DNA of 64,000 bases from Planctomycetota bacterium (GTDB lineage: Bacteria; Planctomycetota; Planctomycetia; Planctomycetales; Planctomycetaceae). Every line of letters begins with the position of its first letter. The stretch's first letter is position 1. Below the pieces are notes generated by a model, which was not told the DNA's origin, ran no database searches, and was given only the letters and a program-made list of their open reading frames with translations. The stretch is taken from positions 62,001 through 126,000 of the forward strand of contig JACTNB010000006.1 of NCBI GenBank assembly GCA_014584345.1. Direction: 5' to 3'. The translations under genes were made by a program, and so were the position numbers. Of this stretch, positions 57,458 to 64,000 are shown in pieces.

Positions 57458-59914
57458 TTAGGGATTGAGATGGCGTAGCAGGAATTCGGCCCGTCGGCGT
57501 TTGCCGTATGGTGTTTCGGCGGCTCCATGCCCCACTCCCGGAAGCATGAGCAGTTCAAACGGTTTATCCGCGCGGACCAGGGCATCGGCTACGCGAAGGG
57601 TGCTGACGGGATCCACGTTACGATCGATTTCCCCAACGATCAGCAGCAGTTTTCCCTGCAACCTGTGGGCCTGGGTGATGTTCGACTGTTCGGCATAATG
57701 CGGACCAATCGGCCAGCCCATCCATTGTTCGTTCCACCAGAGTTTATCGAGGCGATTGTCGTGGCAGCCACAATCAGAAACGGCCACGTGATAGAAATCG
57801 CCATGCGCCAGCAGAGCCCGCGTGCTGCTCTGCCCCCCCGCGCTCCCGCCGTATATCCCCACTCGTCCGAGATCCAGTTCCGGATATTTTTCCGCCGCCG
57901 CCCGGATCCAGGCAATCCGATCGGGAAACCCGGAATCTCCCAGATTCTGCCAGCAGACGTCGTGAAATGCCTTGCTCCGCCAATTGGTCCCCATGCCATC
58001 GCATTGCACGACGATGAAACCAAGCTCCACCAGAGTGCGGACATCTCCTCCCGGCAGGACCGTGAACTCCTTGGGCACGAAGGCACCATGCGGGCCCGCG
58101 TAGATATATTCGATGACCGGATATTTTTTTCCAGTCTCGAAGGTGCCGGGGCGATAGATCAAACCGTGAATTTCCGTGACGCCATCCCGGCCAGGAGCCA
58201 CAAAACGTTCCGGCATCCGCCAACCGCTGGCCAGCAAGTCCGAAATCTCTGTCCCTTCCAGTTCCATGATCAACGCGCCATCCGCTCGCCGCAGTTCATG
58301 CACGGGGGGCGACTCCGCATGGGACCAGGTATCCACAAAGTATTCACGCGAACCCGACCATTGAATCGAATGAGTCCCCTCCCCCTGCGTGAGTTGAAGC
58401 CTGTTCGAGCCATCGAAGTCGATGCGGCAGAGATGCAGATGGTAAGGATCTTCGCCCGCGCGGATGCCACTGGCCCAGAACCAGATTTGCCGCGCCTGCT
58501 CATCCACGTGCTCCACGCTCCGTACCACCCAGTCCCCACGGGTGATTTGCTGCTTGACGGAACCCTGGGCCGCATCGTACAGCCAGAGGTGATTCCACCC
58601 GTCCCGCTCGGACATCCAGATTAACTCGCGAGTCTCGTTCAACCAATGCAGAAACTGTTTGCTGCTGTAACAGAAAAACGTATCGCATTCTTCGTTGACG
58701 ATGGCCTGCGTCTCACCCGTGTCGGTGTTCACCCCGATCACGCGAAATACCCGATGTCCCCGCTGATTGTAGGTAAACGTGAAACGTTGTGAATCGGCCT
58801 CCCAGCGAATCGGCAGTATCCCCGAAGGGGCGTAAGGCGTGGGGAACAAGGTCTCGTCGATCGGCACAGAACACCGGGTGGCCACGTCGAACAGGCAAGG
58901 CCGCGGATGGGGCAGTTTGTCGCCTGGCTTATCGTAATAAAACGAGTGCACGCGGGAATGCAGTTGGTCGGTCGGCGAGGATTCCACGAGCGTCACTTTG
59001 CGATTCTGCCCGGGCGCGACGGAAATTGCCACCAGTTTCCGGGAATCGGGAGACCATTGCAATACTCCCGAGAACGCGCGATCACCCTCGTTTCGCTGGC
59101 TGAGCGCAAACTCTTCCCCGGTGGATTGCCGGGCCAGCCAGACAGCTCCCCCTCGCAAAAACGCGAGCCATTCCTGATTGGGTGAGAGAAATCCCCCAAC
59201 CTCAATTTCCGTTTGATCCTCCCGGGCCTTGCAGGTTTTCAATACAGACCCGCCAGGCTCCACCAGTAGCCATTCGTGGCCCACATAGGTGCTTTGACGA
59301 TGCTGTTCTCCCGGTGGAATCCGGCCATAACTGACACGCTGCCTGTCATGAGACAACCAAATCAGTTCCAGGGGATTCGGCGTACGATTCACGAAGGTCA
59401 GTGTCGTCGCCCGATTCTCCCCCGACGCCTGCCGGGCGAGGGACGTCACGTCGCCGACCTGCTTCGCGCGCCGTCGGGGGAGCTGGTTTTCATCAAACTC
59501 CCAGAGTTCCCCCCGTAAGCGAAAGGATGTCAACGTCCCCTGTTCGTCAAATTCCAGGTCGTCCAGTTCCAGGCACCGGGGATTGTCTATCGAAAGACCC
59601 GCCTCGTTCAGCCGCCCGCCAAGTTCCTCGGAATCGAAAGCGGGCTTTCGCGTCGCCGCCACGGCATCGACCAGCACATATCGGCAAGTATCCACTCCCG
59701 TTGAGTAGCGATACCAGAAACGCCTCTGGTCTGGCAGCCAGCGTGGCACGAGGGTTGCGCGCGGCATCGCCCCGGCCTGCTGCTTCACCACGCGCGCCGC
59801 CCGATCGTAACGGGTGTCCCGCTCCTGGGCGCGGACGTTCGCGATTGGCATGGAACCATCCCACGCCATACCAAACACCACCATGGCAAGGAGGCGAACA
59901 CCAGAGGGCAACAT
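57458..59914 (-). CDS. S9 (DPP-IV-like) peptidase with VHL-beta-like insertion
   Basis: 818 residues, signal peptide about 1-29. Propeller (DPP-IV N-terminal) domain about 100-590, hydrolase domain 600-818. Catalytic triad by motif: Ser691 in GIYGGSAGG, Asp764 in GEIDRNVDP, His796 in PGVGHG, with spacings close to those of human DPP-IV (73 and 32). About 170-228 (59231-59407) is a domain like the VHL beta domain: FVNRTPNPLELIWLSHDRQR, then VSYGRIPPGEQ and TYVGHEWLLVEPGG. Expected to release N-terminal dipeptides (often X-Pro) outside the cytoplasm. Middle gene of a RidA-S9-DapA unit. Confidence 0.88.
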   Translation of the reverse strand: MLPSGVRLLAMVVFGMAWDGSMPIANVRAQERDTRYDRAARVVKQQAGAMPRATLVPRWLPDQRRFWYRYSTGVDTCRYVLVDAVAATRKPAFDSEELGGRLNEAGLSIDNPRCLELDDLEFDEQGTLTSFRLRGELWEFDENQLPRRRAKQVGDVTSLARQASGENRATTLTFVNRTPNPLELIWLSHDRQRVSYGRIPPGEQHRQSTYVGHEWLLVEPGGSVLKTCKAREDQTEIEVGGFLSPNQEWLAFLRGGAVWLARQSTGEEFALSQRNEGDRAFSGVLQWSPDSRKLVAISVAPGQNRKVTLVESSPTDQLHSRVHSFYYDKPGDKLPHPRPCLFDVATRCSVPIDETLFPTPYAPSGILPIRWEADSQRFTFTYNQRGHRVFRVIGVNTDTGETQAIVNEECDTFFCYSSKQFLHWLNETRELIWMSERDGWNHLWLYDAAQGSVKQQITRGDWVVRSVEHVDEQARQIWFWASGIRAGEDPYHLHLCRIDFDGSNRLQLTQGEGTHSIQWSGSREYFVDTWSHAESPPVHELRRADGALIMELEGTEISDLLASGWRMPERFVAPGRDGVTEIHGLIYRPGTFETGKKYPVIEYIYAGPHGAFVPKEFTVLPGGDVRTLVELGFIVVQCDGMGTNWRSKAFHDVCWQNLGDSGFPDRIAWIRAAAEKYPELDLGRVGIYGGSAGGQSSTRALLAHGDFYHVAVSDCGCHDNRLDKLWWNEQWMGWPIGPHYAEQSNITQAHRLQGKLLLIVGEIDRNVDPVSTLRVADALVRADKPFELLMLPGVGHGAAETPYGKRRRAEFLLRHLNP

Positions 59915-59986
59915 TACGGATCGCTTTCAATAATAGAAATCAGGGACCGTGTATTCTCGTTTACATGGGAATATCAGACATAGTTT

Positions 59987-61183
59987 CTACGGTTCTCCCG
60001 GCACAACTATAAAATCCATGCAGATCCCCTGCCCTGCCTGCCCCGTTCCCGCAACCATTGCCTTGGAAGCCGCGGGGGGCCTGCGTGGACTGAAATAATC
60101 CGGTCGGACGAGATTGTGCTGCTTGTTCAGTTCCTCGTCGTTGACGTAATACGTCGCTTTCACCAGGTGCATCCAGTCGCTCCCGGTCTCGTCCAGACAG
60201 CGTTTGAGATTGGAGAACAGCGAGCGAAGTTGGTGCTCCGGCGCAGCCGAGGCATCGGCGGGATAAAGCCCACTTGTATAAATCGTGACAGGATGACGGA
60301 CAATTGTCAGCCGCGAATAAATCGCGGGGGTCGTCATGCCGGGGGGCGTGCGAACCTCCACTGCCGGCCCTTCCCGCAACGCGGGAACATCGTCCGCCGC
60401 GACGATCAACTCGATTTCGATAGGCAGACTGCTGTTCCATTCCACGTACACGCAGGTGGGAACATCCATCCCCGCGAAAAATTTCGCGATCTCCTGCTCT
60501 GCCTGGGAATAGTGCGCCATTGGCATGAGAAAACTTTTCACTTGCACAACATGCCGCTTGTCCAGGCCCAGAAATTCGAGAGTCCGCTGCAGACTGGCGA
60601 GGGTTTGACGCGTGGCATCGGCCAACGTTCCATCCCCCTTTTCGGCTTGCCCGGAAATGTACACACGCGGACCTTGGGGAAGCAACCTGCAGGCCGAGCC
60701 GATCTTGCTAGCCTCGGGATTCTCTGCCTCGGAACTGGCGCGGTCCTCACTGGACACGCCGACGGCATCCAGCGCCACCAGAGCCCGTGGCCAGGGCAAT
60801 CTCGTTGTCACAAAACAAACCGCCGGACTATGCCCACCGGAAAATGTCTCTGCTAAAACAGCCTGTACTTCAGGCGTGGCGGAATCTTGGGTGACGTAAA
60901 TATTCAATTTGACCGCCTGGTCCAACGCACTCCCACGGCTCTTTAGCGCCAGATCGACTTGCTTTAATGTCTCTTGCATCTGGCCCTTCAGCGTGTCGAC
61001 TCCTGGTGCTGAAAACTGCGATGTATGCGCCAAGTCGGACGGTCCCACGACCACGCAGCGCGACATGCCCTGGGCGGGGTCGATGCAACGCAACTCCTCC
61101 CCCGTCCAGGCAGTCACGGGAACTGCCAGAAACACGGCAGCAAACACCCCGGGGGATTTCCAGTTTGAACGCTCACTGCTCAT
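59987..61183 (-). CDS. Exported protein with three tandem RidA/YjgF-like domains
   Basis: 398 residues from ATG 61183. Signal peptide about 1-28 (GVFAAVFLAVPVTAWTGEE). Three RidA-type units: about 32-145, 150-268 and 275-395. Each has the barrel core, for example VYISGQAEKGDGTLADATRQTLASL and VVQVKSFLMPMAHYSQAEQ in unit 2 and VTIYTSGLYPADASAAPEHQL in unit 3. The P-A/S-R arginine that binds the imine substrate in RidA is replaced in all three (SPAVCF, VPTCVY, PPAASK), so classical 2-iminobutyrate deaminase activity is unlikely. First gene of the unit; 72 bases before the S9 gene. Confidence 0.8.
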   Translation of the reverse strand: MSSERSNWKSPGVFAAVFLAVPVTAWTGEELRCIDPAQGMSRCVVVGPSDLAHTSQFSAPGVDTLKGQMQETLKQVDLALKSRGSALDQAVKLNIYVTQDSATPEVQAVLAETFSGGHSPAVCFVTTRLPWPRALVALDAVGVSSEDRASSEAENPEASKIGSACRLLPQGPRVYISGQAEKGDGTLADATRQTLASLQRTLEFLGLDKRHVVQVKSFLMPMAHYSQAEQEIAKFFAGMDVPTCVYVEWNSSLPIEIELIVAADDVPALREGPAVEVRTPPGMTTPAIYSRLTIVRHPVTIYTSGLYPADASAAPEHQLRSLFSNLKRCLDETGSDWMHLVKATYYVNDEELNKQHNLVRPDYFSPRRPPAASKAMVAGTGQAGQGICMDFIVVPGEP

Positions 61184-61672
61184 GGCAACTCCAAACGATT
61201 CTTGGGAAATCAAGACGATACTCGGGAAACGTCATCCTGCCCGAGGAATTCGTGAACGACGCGTAATGCACACGCTGACGCTCTGCCTCACTCTGATTGT
61301 GATAGATCTGGGGAAATTCTGCCGCCCCGACCATGACACGAATCTCGAACCCACTCCTACTGAAATGGGTAAGCACATTCTGACTTCCGCCAGGAAAACT
61401 TGCCACTCTCGACTCTCGGCCCACTGGGTTGTTGACCGCTGGGCGGCCCCCTAGAATTAAATACATAACTTTTCGCTGCAAGCTCAACCACTCTCTCTGC
61501 GATCGAAGTCCGACATCCGTTGTCTTGCGGGGAACCTGCCGTGTGTCTAAAACACCACCCACCCTGGCGACATGCGATACAATGAGTTTAGCAGATTCCA
61601 CTTAACAAAGAGACACTGCAAGCCACGCCTTCTGCATGACCCCCAGAAAGTCCGCCACAAGTCCTGGCAAGG
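61184..61672. other. Divergent intergenic region before the MoaD/ThiS-like gene
   Basis: 489 bases. A minus-strand open frame of 142 codons runs through it (61173-61601) but it has no ribosome site, no recognisable family and rises into the RidA gene start, so I leave it out as a gene. It must hold promoters for both directions. No TPP or molybdenum-cofactor riboswitch conserved sequence is seen. Confidence 0.45.
61429..61457 (+). promoter_or_regulatory. Candidate promoter upstream of the MoaD/ThiS-like gene
   Basis: TTGTTG (61429-61434) and TAGAAT (61452-61457) with 17-base spacing (3/6 and 5/6 matches). The leader to 61673 would be about 210 bases, long for a simple promoter; a nearer one such as TTGCGG-17-TAAAAC around 61525-61553 is also possible. 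Confidence 0.35.
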
Positions 61673-61984
61673 ATGAAACGCGTGAATGACAGCACGATCC
61701 ACTTGAAACTGACGGGGCCGCTCGAAAGACTCGCCGGGCGGGCTGATGTGTATATCCCATGTGTCGGGGAATCGCCCCTGAGCACTGTGTTGGCGCAACT
61801 GGTCGGTGAATGCCCCCAGGCTAGTCGATACCTCGGAGAGCCCGCGGATTTACTTAAGCCCGAGGGCTGCTTGCCTCCCGGCGTACTGGTGATACGGCAA
61901 GGTGTAGCCTTGCCAGCACGGCTGGAAACACCAGTTTCGGCAGGCGAGCAGTTAACCATTATGCCCATGATCAGTGGGGGATAA
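61673..61984 (+). CDS. MoaD/ThiS-type ubiquitin-like sulfur carrier
   Basis: 103 residues; an in-frame GTG at 61682 with AAGGA seven bases upstream is the likelier start. Beta-grasp layout and C-terminal MISGG, the Gly-Gly tail that is adenylated or thiocarboxylated in MoaD and ThiS. It is somewhat longer than typical (about 75-90). The E1-like gene follows three bases later, as in moaD-moeB or thiS-thiF pairs. The pathway (molybdenum/tungsten cofactor, thiamine or protein modification) is not decided by the sequence; no other cofactor gene is in the window. Confidence 0.82.
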   Translation: MKRVNDSTIHLKLTGPLERLAGRADVYIPCVGESPLSTVLAQLVGECPQASRYLGEPADLLKPEGCLPPGVLVIRQGVALPARLETPVSAGEQLTIMPMISGG

Positions 61985-61987
61985 GCC

Positions 61988-62749
61988 ATGCCTCACGGAA
62001 ATCAACACTCTGCCGCCGACTGGCCCTCGCGCCGCACACGCGTCGAATTGACCGACGAAGAACGGGAAATCTACGCCTGGCAACTTGACGTGCGCGATTT
62101 CGGCGAAATCGGCCAGGAAAAGCTGAAAGGGGCAAGCGTACTGATCAGTCGAGTTGGCGGGTTGGGCTCGGTGGTGGCATACGAACTGGCCGCCGCTGGA
62201 GTGGGACGCCTGATTCTGGCGCACGGAGGCAGCGTTCAGCCGTCCGATCTGAACCGCCAGTTGTTGATGACACACGACTGGATCGGCAAGCCGAGGATGG
62301 AATCGATCATCCGCCGCCTGAAGGAACTGAATCCTCGACTGGAAATCTTCGGCTTACAGGAAAACATGCACGAAGAGAACGCCGAGCGTCTGGTTGGCAT
62401 GGCGGATTGCGTGGTGGATGCCGCCCCCATGTTCCAGGAACGACTCGCGATGAACGATGCAGCGGAACGGCAGGCCATCCCCGTTGTCGAAGCGGCCATG
62501 TATGAACTGGAAGCCTCGCTGACGGTGATCCACCCTCCCCTCACGCCACGTTTTCGCGAACTGGTTCCCGAAGTGCCCGCGGGCTGGCAGCGGCGCTTCC
62601 CCGTGTTTGGCGCGGTCAGTGGTACCGTGGCCTGCCTGGCGGCGATGGAGGTAATCAAATTGCTCTCGGGAATTGGAGAACCCCTACGGAATCGCATGCT
62701 GCGAATCGACCTGCGAAGCATGCACTTCGAGACAATTCACCTGAGGTGA
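61988..62749 (+). CDS. E1-like ThiF/MoeB/HesA protein with altered catalytic residues
   Basis: 253 residues. Rossmann start VLISRVGGLGSVVAYELAAAGVG (51-73), arginine finger region SDLNRQLL with Arg90, and GKPRMESIIRRLKELNP (100-116) match MoeB/ThiF. By eye the ATP-site Asp after the first strand is replaced (LAHGGSV instead of LxDxD), the later conserved Asp is missing (VVDAAPM where MoeB has CTDN), and neither the zinc cysteine pairs nor the catalytic Cys of MoeB are present (LVPEVPAGWQRRFPVFG). It may therefore not adenylate normally; misalignment by eye is possible. Directly behind the MoaD-like gene. Confidence 0.8.
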   Translation: MPHGNQHSAADWPSRRTRVELTDEEREIYAWQLDVRDFGEIGQEKLKGASVLISRVGGLGSVVAYELAAAGVGRLILAHGGSVQPSDLNRQLLMTHDWIGKPRMESIIRRLKELNPRLEIFGLQENMHEENAERLVGMADCVVDAAPMFQERLAMNDAAERQAIPVVEAAMYELEASLTVIHPPLTPRFRELVPEVPAGWQRRFPVFGAVSGTVACLAAMEVIKLLSGIGEPLRNRMLRIDLRSMHFETIHLR

Positions 62750-62842
62750 ACTCCGGTCCCCTGCCTGTCGCAGGCCCCCAGAACCACGCAAAACAGCTTG
62801 AAAAGTTCACACGTTCTTCATCCGCCAGGGAACGCTCACTTG

Positions 62843-62871
62843 TTGACGTGGCGGTGCTCGAGGAGTAGGCT
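62843..62871 (+). promoter_or_regulatory. Candidate promoter of the propeller gene
   Basis: TTGACG (5/6 match) and TAGGCT (3/6) separated by 17 bases, about 60 bases before the start at 62932. The -10 is poor. Confidence 0.35.
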
Positions 62872-62931
62872 TAAAGACTCACTGTTATTCATACTGCCCA
62901 CGCTTCCCTCACCTGTCGAAACACCCCTGCC

Positions 62932-64000
62932 ATGATTGAGTCATGCAAACCCCTTCGCCTTGCCATGACCGGATGCCTGGGCCTCGGAACCGTTCTGGCC
63001 TGGTGCCTGGGAATCTGCAACGCCAGCTTCCTGCAAGCGGCGGACTGGCCGATGTGGCGCTACGATGCAGGCCGCACGGCGGCTTCGCCGGAGGAACTGC
63101 CCGCAAATCTTCAACTCCTGTGGACGCGTGCGGGAACGCCACGGATTCAGGCCTGGGATGACCCGCTCAATCTGGACCTGATGACCTATGACCGACTCTT
63201 CGAACCCGTCGTCCTGGAAGGACGCCTGTTCGTAGGATACAACGATCGCGACAAGTTGACGGCCCTGGATGCGGAAACCGGCAAGGAATTGTGGTCGTTC
63301 TTTTCCGACGCGCCGGTCCGCTTGCCGCCCGCCGCCGGGCAAGGATCCGTCTACTTTACCAGCGACGACGGTCGGCTGTACTGCCTGGATGCAGAGACCG
63401 GAAAATTGCGATGGCAATTCCAGGGTGCAATCGGCTCGCGCCATGTCATCGGCAATCGCCGCCTGATTTCCGCCTGGCCCGCGCGTGGTGGTGTGGTCCT
63501 GCGAGAGGGCAAGGTTTATTTCGCATCGAGCATCTGGCCCTTCATGGGGGTATTTATTTACGCGCTCGATGCACAAACGGGCGCGGTGGAATGGGTCAAT
63601 GATTCCGCCGGTGCCACTTACATCAAGCAGCCTCACAGTGCTCCTTCGTTCGCGGGCGTGGCCCCACAGGGAGCACTCGTGGCCACCGAGCACGATTTGA
63701 TTGTGCCAGGAGGACGTTCCGTCCCGGCCGTGCTGGATCGCAAGACGGGAGCCCTGCGCTATTTCGAACTGAATGCGGGGGGCAAAGGGTCGGGCGGGTC
63801 ATTCGTCGCGGCCAACGACTCGGTCTATTTCGTGCATACACGCTTGAAGGGTGTACGAGAATTTAATCTTGCCAAGGGAGACAAAACCGCCTTCCAGCCC
63901 AACGAGCCCGTGCTGCTCGGAAATAACGTCTTCTCCGCGGAAGTGAACAAGGAAAACCTGCCCGTGGTGCGGGCTTACAACGCCGAACGTACACTGCTCT
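62932..64000 (+). CDS. PQQ/BamB-type beta-propeller protein, 3' end outside window
   Basis: 356 residues are visible and the frame is open at base 64000. Signal peptide about 8-35 (MTGCLGLGTVLAWCLGICNA), then ADWPMWRYDAGRTAASPEEL, the usual start of planctomycete PQQ-like propellers. Repeats DKLTALDAETGKELWSF, GRLYCLDAETGKLRWQF and FIYALDAQTGAVEWVND are PQQ/BamB blades. No full quinoprotein catalytic motif is seen yet, so a binding role is likelier. A candidate promoter TTGACG (62843-62848) -17- TAGGCT (62866-62871) lies upstream. Not part of the MoaD/E1 unit (182 bases apart). Confidence 0.85.
   Translation, partial: MIESCKPLRLAMTGCLGLGTVLAWCLGICNASFLQAADWPMWRYDAGRTAASPEELPANLQLLWTRAGTPRIQAWDDPLNLDLMTYDRLFEPVVLEGRLFVGYNDRDKLTALDAETGKELWSFFSDAPVRLPPAAGQGSVYFTSDDGRLYCLDAETGKLRWQFQGAIGSRHVIGNRRLISAWPARGGVVLREGKVYFASSIWPFMGVFIYALDAQTGAVEWVNDSAGATYIKQPHSAPSFAGVAPQGALVATEHDLIVPGGRSVPAVLDRKTGALRYFELNAGGKGSGGSFVAANDSVYFVHTRLKGVREFNLAKGDKTAFQPNEPVLLGNNVFSAEVNKENLPVVRAYNAERTLL

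Noticed and set aside
61173..61601. 142-codon minus-strand open frame filling the gap before the RidA gene
   Set aside because: No ribosome site, no recognisable family, and it overlaps the RidA start. It is the longest frame in a real gap, so a homology search would be worthwhile.
61458..61672. Riboswitch (TPP or molybdenum cofactor) in the leader of the MoaD/ThiS-like gene
   Set aside because: The conserved CUGAGA-type and cofactor-riboswitch sequences are not present; only a long leader is seen.

Overview
This is a planctomycete (Planctomycetota) chromosomal window. The sequence shows an extreme density of families that are expanded in that phylum: four DUF1549/DUF1553 c-type cytochrome proteins, three DUF1501 proteins, a DUF1592/DUF1552 pair, an ECF sigma factor with a FecR-like partner, a very long PVC-type haem/propeller dehydrogenase, FG-GAP and PQQ-type propellers, and Tat or Sec leaders on most products. 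Base composition is moderately GC-rich and many genes have GTG or TTG starts or ATGA start/stop overlaps. I see no rRNA, tRNA, CRISPR array, transposase or phage gene, so this looks like resident chromosome.

Layout. 1-4084 (minus): ECF sigma -> FecR-like protein -> truncated DUF1549/DUF1553 protein, all joined by 4-base overlaps. 4296-7693 (minus): DUF1592-type cytochrome protein and DUF1552 partner. 8097-9274 (plus): UbiX-like prenyltransferase and a rhodanese. 9505-14333 (plus): GntR/FCD regulator, sialidase-like protein, NanA/DapA-like aldolase and FG-GAP propeller, a likely sialic-acid-type catabolic unit. It is followed by a DUF1549/DUF1553-DUF1501 pair (14473-18913) and a neutral-ceramidase-like protein (19053-20504). 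20879-25268 (plus): a 1257-residue SGNH/propeller/HEAT/cytochrome/discoidin protein and a small cytochrome c'-like protein, closed by a strong terminator. 25527-39674 (plus): MoxR-DUF58-vWA-vWA-DUF4175 operon with three added genes (unknown protein, terpene-cyclase-like barrel, repeat protein ending in a TlpA-type thioredoxin).

39734-46552 (minus) is the most interesting unit: seven tightly packed genes for SpeD, DUF4178, a 53-residue membrane protein, DUF350, a membrane-anchored spermidine synthase, a lipoprotein-like FAD amine oxidase and a polytopic membrane protein. The enzymes make, transfer and possibly oxidise aminopropyl groups at the membrane; the role of the unit is not established.

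46918-56141 holds two divergent DUF1549/DUF1553-DUF1501 pairs, then a convergent junction with a 32-bp inverted repeat. 56525-61183 (minus) is an exported triple-RidA protein, an S9/DPP-IV-like peptidase carrying a VHL-beta-like insertion, and a DapA-family enzyme that looks like the hydroxyproline-pathway branch. 61673-62749 (plus) is a MoaD/ThiS-like carrier and a degenerate E1-like partner, and the window ends inside a PQQ/BamB-type propeller gene. Family assignments come from motifs read by eye and remembered families; no searches were run.
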